Shown piece after piece: positions 58,181-64,000 of a DNA stretch of 64,000 nt. A model generated the notes under the pieces. It was given only the letters and a program-made list of their open reading frames with translations, had not been told where the DNA came from and made no database searches. Source of the stretch: Emiliania huxleyi CCMP1516 (Eukaryota; Haptophyta; Isochrysidales; Noelaerhabdaceae); the NCBI RefSeq assembly GCF_000372725.1, contig NW_005200835.1, positions 1 through 64,000 of the forward strand, given 5' to 3'. How positions within the stretch are numbered: the stretch's first letter is position 1; every line of letters begins with the position of its first letter. Both the position numbers and the translations under genes were made by a program.

Positions 58181-59030
58181 CACGGTTTAAAGCGCTTATT
58201 TGTGCAGAGTAAAAAATAGTAAACAGTAACCGAATACACACGAGTAGATGAGTTAGATGTTGCATCGAGAATAGAGTAGCGAAATAATATCGAATATACC
58301 CGACCCCAGGTTGCCAGGACGCAGGCGGTCTCGCAGGTGAGACCCGCTACTAGCTAGACCCTACGCTCTCACGTCCCCGCTACCCCCGGGGGCTCGGCAC
58401 CTCGGTCCTCGCCCTCCCCCATATCCTGCAGTGCATTGCAGCTGTAATAATGTGGAGAAAAATTAATGTCAGTCAGTGAGGGTCTGAGGTCTGAGCACCC
58501 CCCGCCCCCGCCCGCCGCCGTACGTGTCCGTGCGTGACCTATTTATTATCTAGACCTATTCCCGCATATGCGACCCTACGCTAAGTTTTCTCCGATACCT
58601 CTGTATGTTTCCGCCCGGCCCTCTAGCGCCGCGCGCTGGCCCTGGCTGCGTCCCCGCGCGGCCTGCCCGATGGCGTGGCGCCCGCCCTCCACCCACCTCC
58701 CCGCGCGGGGCCGCTCCGGAGCGACCCGGCCGCCCTCCGACCCCACCCACTGCCATAGCCCATACTACTATCCTTCAACAGTAGCGTGCACCGTTGCCGA
58801 AAAAGAACGACCGCGCGCCGCCGCCGCCCGCCTCGCCGCGCCGCGCCGCCCCGCGCCTCGCCTCGCCTTGCAGCAGCGCATGCGCACACGCACCCACGCG
58901 CCCGCGCTCGCTCCGCGAGAGCGAAGCAACCCTCCAAGCGAGTTCCGAACCGGGAGCCAAAAGGTCCCGGCTCGAACCGCGAACCGGTTCGACCACCGCC
59001 GCTGGCGGTTCTTGCAAAGGCATCAAAGGC
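58181..59030. other. Intergenic
   Basis: No gene is seen. AT-rich first (58200-58300), then strongly GC-rich. Nothing else stands out. Confidence 0.45.
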
Positions 59031-59441
59031 CAGGTTGCGTTTATTTTTGCTTGGGGCGGACATCATGATGAAATTCTGGAAAAACCTGACCGGCCCCTGC
59101 CCTGCCCCTACCTACCTACCTACCTACCTACCTTACTTATGGGAAACTAAAAAAGAAATCACGGGCTGGGTGAAGGTGGGGTACTATACCAACTAAAGTG
59201 ATGGCTGGTGGTACTATCCTGCAACCACAGTCCTTCCTGTGACATGGCAGGCCACTCTCAAGCCCTACAAGCACCAGATCAACGACTTGGGGAGGGTTGA
59301 CATCGTGATTTGGACGGAAAAATTCTTTTTCTGCTGTGAAAATTCCGGCGTGAGAGAGGGAAAAACCCGACGGGAGGGCCCAGACCCTACCCTACCTACC
59401 CCGTCATGATGTCCGCCCCAAGCAAAAATAAACGCCACCTG
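59031..59441. mobile_element. Foldback/MITE-like element with perfect 32-bp inverted termini
   Basis: 59037-59068 and 59404-59435 are perfect inverted repeats (ends GCGTTTATTTTTGCTTGGGG). The match extends six bases outward with one mismatch (CAGGTT and CAGGTG). The interior is about 335 bp, includes a (CTAC)n run near 59108-59132 and AAAAATTCTTTTTCTGC, and encodes no protein. No clean target duplication is seen; TGCAAAGGCA occurs on both sides but not flush with the left end. Confidence 0.7.
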
Positions 59442-60798
59442 CAAAGGCAGTGCTTGATATAACGTAAAATAGTGCGCGCGCGAGATGCTCACCCGACCCA
59501 CCGTGCCCTCGCGAAAAAGATCTCGCGCCGCGCGCGCTCGCACACGCCGCCCGAGAGCACTCCCACCCCCGCCGCCTCGCAAGCTCACAGGTTGATTTGA
59601 GGAGAAGCAGCTGGGGGAGGTCAAAGCGGGAGAAGGCGGCACGGCGGCGGCGGCGCGGCCCCCCCCCATCCCCACGCCTCCGGGTCGTGCGTACCGCCTC
59701 CGGGCGCGAGTGTCCCCCCAGCGTCTGCTCTGGCAGTCGCTCCGGTAATCAGGCCGAGAGTACCAGGGAGGAGGGGAGAAGAGCCCAGGGTGGGGAGAGG
59801 AGAAGAGCCCAGGGAGGGGGGAGGAGAAGAGCCCAAGACGGCCTCCCTCTCCCTCCCCTCCCACCGGGCCTCCCTCTCCCTCTCCTCCCACCGGGCCTCC
59901 CTCTCCCCCTCCTCCCGCCAAGCACCGACAGTCTCGAGGGGCCAGCCGCTGGAAGGGGCAAGCCAGCGGCACGAGGGCTTCAGCCACACAGCTACCATGG
60001 GAACGCGACCCACACAAAGCACCAAAGTTAGGCATACCCCCCGGCGCAGTGTCCCCCGCTATGTGTCGCCGTTTGTCGGGGCACGCTATCCTGTGTAGTC
60101 AGGGCAAGTGGGGGCGGGGTGGACAGCCCATCGTCTTTACATTGGGACCTCTCTGCCCAGTCCGGGGGTGCGTCGAACCTTCCATCACCCTGTCGGAAGC
60201 GGCGTGCCGGTGGAGGCACGTCCGGGTTTTGGAAGTAAAGATATATTACTTTTCCCCGCCCGCGCCGCAACGCTTGCCCCCCTCGCTCGCCTGGCGCGCG
60301 AAGGCGTGAGATGGAGCGGCCGTGCAGGCGGTCATTTTGGGCACCGACCGCTTTTCGCGGTTCAAACACGAGATTTCTCCGATCCTTGTTCGACAAGTCC
60401 TGGGGAGGTACTCCCACGCCTCTCGGGGTTTTAGTCTGGCCGAGTCAACCCGAGAGGCTGGGGCGAGCCTTGGCGAGCAGCCTTTAGCGGCGTGCCTGCC
60501 GGCGATTCTTCTGTCGGTGAGCCGGTGTGTGTGCCAGTCCGCGCCAGTCCGCGCCCTTGTCGTGCCAGTGTGAAAAGAAAGAAAGAAAGAAAACAGACAA
60601 ACCCAGACGAGGGATGGGGGAGGAGGACAGGGTCCCCACCTGCACGAGCAGGATTTTGGAAGGACGATCAGGGGGACAGGTGGGGCTCTCCTGCTCCTGA
60701 CAAGGGACTCTCGTGCCAGTGTGGACTCTCGTGCCAGTGTGCTGTGAGAGAGGCTTCCTCAAGAATTCTTCTGTCGCACAGCCCAAGCCGCCGCACGC
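59442..60798. other. Non-genic stretch with purine/pyrimidine minisatellites and dispersed repeats
   Basis: 59765-59838 has three ~23-bp units around GGAGAAGAGCCCAGGG; 59840-59930 has three 27-bp units around GGGCCTCCCTCTCCC. These neighbours are near mirror images in purine/pyrimidine content. 60044-60119 matches 34113-34187, and 60575-60712 matches the repeats at 43.2 and 47.4 kb. No exon is supported. Confidence 0.55.
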
Positions 60799-61434
60799 AT
60801 GAGGGAGGTCGCCGCACTCCTGCCGATATTGCTGCATGGCGCCTGCGCCCTTCACGCCACGCCGAGCCTGCACCATCCACGTTCTACTTCCGCTATGGCT
60901 AGACGTTTGGATCGCCTCCCCCATTCGCTCTCTCTCTTGCACATGCGCTCGGAAGATGACCCGCTCCTCATATCGTCGGAGGTCTCCGTCATCTTTGCGT
61001 ATGCATTTGCGCGTGCACTGTGCACTGTCCTCATCGACTCAGACTTTCCTGGGTGGGCCGCCCCCGTTTCAGCCGAGCCCGTGCGACTCGGTCACACGTT
61101 CACCTTTGCGGCGGGATGTTCGTCTCTGTGGGTGTCGGGAGGGCTGTTGACGGGAGGCTTTGCCTATTCCACCGTTTGCGACGAGCGCACTGCAGCTGTC
61201 TCTGGTGCACGCGTCGCTGCCGCCTCGCTCCTTCTCTACCTGCTTTTTGCGTTTTGCTCCTCCATTGCGCTTGGCGCGTGCGTCGATCCATTTTGCGCTG
61301 ACGCGGCGCTGTGGGAGCAGCCAAGTGCGCGGCTGCTATCCATTACTCCCGAACTTTTGCTCGGCGCACTCGGGGTCGGCCTATCGCTCTGCGCCTGGCG
61401 GGTGTATTACGTCAGCATTCGTTCCCCGTGGTGA
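60799..61434 (+). CDS. Small multi-pass membrane protein, probably organelle-targeted
   Basis: Unrecognised, 211 residues, intronless. The N-terminus has a signal-like leader (MREVAALLPILLHGACALHA) and a basic stretch (SAMARRLDRLPHS), consistent with plastid import in an alga with secondary plastids. Three or four hydrophobic segments follow: SVIFAYAFARALCTVLID, LWVSGGLLTGGFAYSTV, AAASLLLYLLFAFCSSIA, LLLGALGVGLSLCAWRVYY. No catalytic motif is visible. Confidence 0.65.
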   Translation: MREVAALLPILLHGACALHATPSLHHPRSTSAMARRLDRLPHSLSLLHMRSEDDPLLISSEVSVIFAYAFARALCTVLIDSDFPGWAAPVSAEPVRLGHTFTFAAGCSSLWVSGGLLTGGFAYSTVCDERTAAVSGARVAAASLLLYLLFAFCSSIALGACVDPFCADAALWEQPSARLLSITPELLLGALGVGLSLCAWRVYYVSIRSPW

Positions 61435-61806
61435 GGCGGCTGATGCGACTCTCGTGAGGAGCGCGGCTTGCTCTCCCCTGTCACGCGCGCAAGCTGCCTA
61501 CTCACTCGACGTAGTAGTGTACTAGTAGTACATGAATAAATGAAAACGGACACATTTGTAGTAGAGATGGGGAAAGGGAGCTTCCCTGCGCATCGGTGCA
61601 TGCACATGCAGTGCAATATCCAAAAAACAACATGCGCATGTGCGGTCTGCGGTGTTGCGCCTTGCGGAAACCCGGAATGCGGTATGTGTGTCAGCGCACC
61701 GGGAGCGGAGTGCGCGCACACCGACACCGAGCGAGAGACAGTGCGCGAAGCGCTCGAGGGCTCGCTCCCCCTCCTAGTCCCACCCACCCACCCACACGAC
61801 ACACTC
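61435..61806. other. Intergenic, convergent 3' ends
   Basis: No gene is seen. A short Cys-rich plus-strand reading (CAVCGVAPCGNPECGMC, near 61650) is noted but lacks a start context. Confidence 0.4.
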
Positions 61807-63989
61807 TCAAAGCACGCATTGACGTCCCGGAGCCGAGCTGCTCAGACGACGCTCAGTGGCTTCGTACGACTCATAGGGCTCGTCGCCGAAGACGCTCCCT
61901 CTCGAAGGAGGAGAGAAACATGTCAGCCGCCTCGCAGTGTCCTCAAATGACTCGTAGCCGCCGTCTACAGACTCGCTGAAGCTCTGGCCGTAGCACGTGG
62001 GCGAGCTTGGCGCGCCGGACACGGATGCGTCGGGAACGGGTCCGGCTCCGCCTTCGAGCTGGAAGCTGGCTGCTATCATCTGGTGCAGGCTGACGACCTG
62101 AGCCCGGACCGTCTCGAGCGAGCCCTCGAGCGCGGCGCGCGCACTTGCGTCAGCTGAGGGCAGCTGGCACGTCAGGCGCTCCTCCTCCTCGGCCAGCAAG
62201 TCGAGGCGTGCCTAGAGCATCGGGCGGGGTCGTCAACGGGTGGTGTCGATACGTGGCGGGCGGTACGCCCGGCACGAGCCTGAAGTGCCACAATCTGCAG
62301 CTCTTCCAGTTGCGCCGCCAGCGCAGCGTTGCGGCTCTGCATCACTCTCAGCGGGCGCGAGGCCTCGGCCGTTGAGCGCCACATATGCAGCGCGTGGTGC
62401 ACGGCGAGCCGGTCCCTGTCCAGGAGTGCGTTGCACTGGGCCCGCCAGCGCCGGCCTGCTGAGCTCAGCACGCCGAAAGCGCGGCGTAGACCGCTGCAGC
62501 TGCTAGGAGCTTGCCACTCGAGGCGCGCTTTGGCGGCGGCATGCCGCTGGCGTGACCCCCACTGCGCCGCTGCCCACATGCGCCAGGTGGCGAGCGATCG
62601 TCGGGACTGCTGCTGCGCGAGGCGCTGGCAGCGGCGCGCCATGTGAGCTCGCCGCTGCGCGAGCCGGAGAGCATCGAGACCGGCTCTGAGCCGTTGGACG
62701 CTCCTCCACTGCGCGGTAGCGATCCGCGCCTGCCGCTGCCGCGACCTGTGGTCCACCCAAGCGTGGAGTGCGCGCCGCAAGTCCCGGTGAGCGGTCCGCC
62801 GTGCTACTAGCATGCCGAGCGACCCGAGCCGCTGAGCGCGCTCCTCCTCGCTCCGGCGCCTCCAACCCGCCTCCGCCTCAGCCAACAGCTCGGCGCGGCA
62901 CTCGCTCTCGCGGCGCGCTCGCCGCTCCCGCGTGACTGCCTGTTCCGCGGTAGCGAGCGCTCTGCGCACACCCGCCAGCTGCGCCTCGAGCGTCTCGGTA
63001 CGCAAGCGCCACACCGCCGCTTCATTCGGTTCAGCGCCTGGCTGCGGAGGTGTAGCGCTGTCAAGGCATGCAAATGCTGCGGGACATTCAAAGCCGTTGG
63101 GCCGAGCCGCAGCCGGCTCAGCCAGCCGTTCGCTTGGCGCAGCACGCCGAAGCGTGCGGTTGGTGGTGGGCCGACGGGCGCCTCGTCGAAGCTGAGCCCG
63201 AGCGAGCTGAGGGTGCACAAGCTCGGCTCGCGGCGTGCCGCCGATCGCCCCGCAGCCGGCCGATTGACGCGTTAGGACAGCAAGCTCTTGGGCTCTCTCT
63301 TGCTGCCGCGCTAGCGCCCACACCTCGTCCTGCGCCGCCTCGATCGCAGCGGTCTGCGGGTCGCAGCACTCGTCGCATGAACAGAGCGATCGCAGCCTGT
63401 GAGTCGTTCCGCACCGCTGCCGGTTGCTCTCACGGCTCGCACCGCGTTCAAGGTCGCCCCCCACCTTGGCTCGAATGTCGGCCATGTGAGCGGCCGCCGC
63501 TTCGCCCTTTGTCGCAGCCTCCGCCTCCCTAGCCCTCCTCGCGGCCTGGGCCCTCCGCAACGCGGACTCTGGTCGGGCCTGTTGTGCAGCCATCGCTCCG
63601 GTCAGGGATGGTCTCACCGCCCCCGAAAGTGCCTCCATCGCCATCGAGTCTGCGTCAGCGTCTTGCGACACCTTTTCCGATTTGTCACCGCCTGCCCCTC
63701 TATCGTCCAGCGCCGCCACGCCTGTAGCCACAGGCTGCGCCCCCACGCTCGCTGCCACCGCGATGCTCGCGGGCCGGATCGCCTCGTCTGCTATCGCATC
63801 GACCGCCACGTCCCCCTCTTCCTCTGTCGCCGTGTCAACTCCCACACACGCGACGTTTCGTCCGCCCTCCTTGGGCGACCCCCCTGTCGTCTCCTGAGAC
63901 AATGCCTGCGCCCAAGACATCGCTGGTACCGTCACCACCAGATCCTTCCGCTCCTCCGCTGACTCCACCGCCTTTGCCGCCTGCCTCAT
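61807..63989 (-). CDS. Coiled-coil protein with SFI1-like centrin-binding repeats (5' end may lie outside)
   Basis: The N-terminal part is acidic and low-complexity, then a basic helical region with repeated A-x2-W or L-x2-W motifs about 25-35 residues apart: LRRALHAWVDHRSRQRQA, RRSLATWRMWAAAQW, LRRAFGVLSSAGRRW, VHHALHMWRSTAEA. This spacing recalls the SFI1 repeats that bind centrin along basal-body and centrosome fibres. A coiled coil (LRTETLEAQLAGVRRALATA) precedes it. One 68-nt GC-AG intron (62279-62212) joins QIVALQ to ARLDLLAEEEERL. The tail has a repeated tyrosine motif, GGYESFEDTARRL and EPYESYEATERRL. The frame stays open to the window edge, so the true start may be further right. Confidence 0.6.
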
Positions 63990-64000
63990 CTCTTGCGGCG

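Overview
The window looks like nuclear DNA of a GC-rich, flagellated, plastid-bearing microalga. A haptophyte is my best guess, but that is inference. The evidence is: multi-exon genes with mostly 67-120 nt introns; a mitochondrial-type HslU; an organelle-type RlmH; an octotricopeptide/RAP protein; the cilium dynein-assembly factor TTC12; and a marked excess of GC-AG over GT-AG introns. By eye, about 30 of roughly 44 introns that I could place with consistent reading phase begin with GC.

Layout, left to right (strand): ATRIP-like checkpoint protein (-); dihydrodipicolinate synthase/aldolase family enzyme (+); HslU (+); intronless OPR/RAP protein with ten near-identical repeats (+); a 2 kb non-genic stretch; RING/zinc finger/coiled-coil/RRM fusion (-); small secreted protein (+); TTC12 (-); LigB-like fragment (-); acyl-protein thioesterase (+); a TIR element; AlkB-like dioxygenase with RanBP2 zinc finger, 5' truncated (-); two-domain cysteine-rich secreted protein (+); RlmH (+); DDHD phospholipase (-), head to head with a cysteine synthase-glutaredoxin fusion (+); an unrecognised gene (+); an intronless 612-residue orphan (-); TGACAG arrays; M14 carboxypeptidase (-); a rearranged patch with BTB and nuclease-like remnants; ankyrin protein (+); NHL-BTB gene (-); a putative coiled-coil gene (+); class 3 lipase (-); an unrecognised gene interrupted by an assembly gap (-); a CA microsatellite; exostosin-type glycosyltransferase (+); a second TIR element; a membrane protein (+); an SFI1-like coiled-coil protein (-) running to the right edge.

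The genes are unrelated housekeeping and accessory functions, with no operon logic. The most interesting signal is in the introns. At six or seven introns in five genes, the exon sequence that starts at an AG|GC (once AG|GT) splice junction is present twice, 67-70 bp apart in most cases (86 in one), and the space between the copies is filled with short simple repeats. This looks like recent intron birth by one shared mechanism. Two fillers in different genes are built from the same 11-bp unit. The window also holds several dispersed repeat families, two MITE-like elements, two TATA-plus-hairpin units, two protein fusions worth checking and one probable mis-assembly around the N gap.
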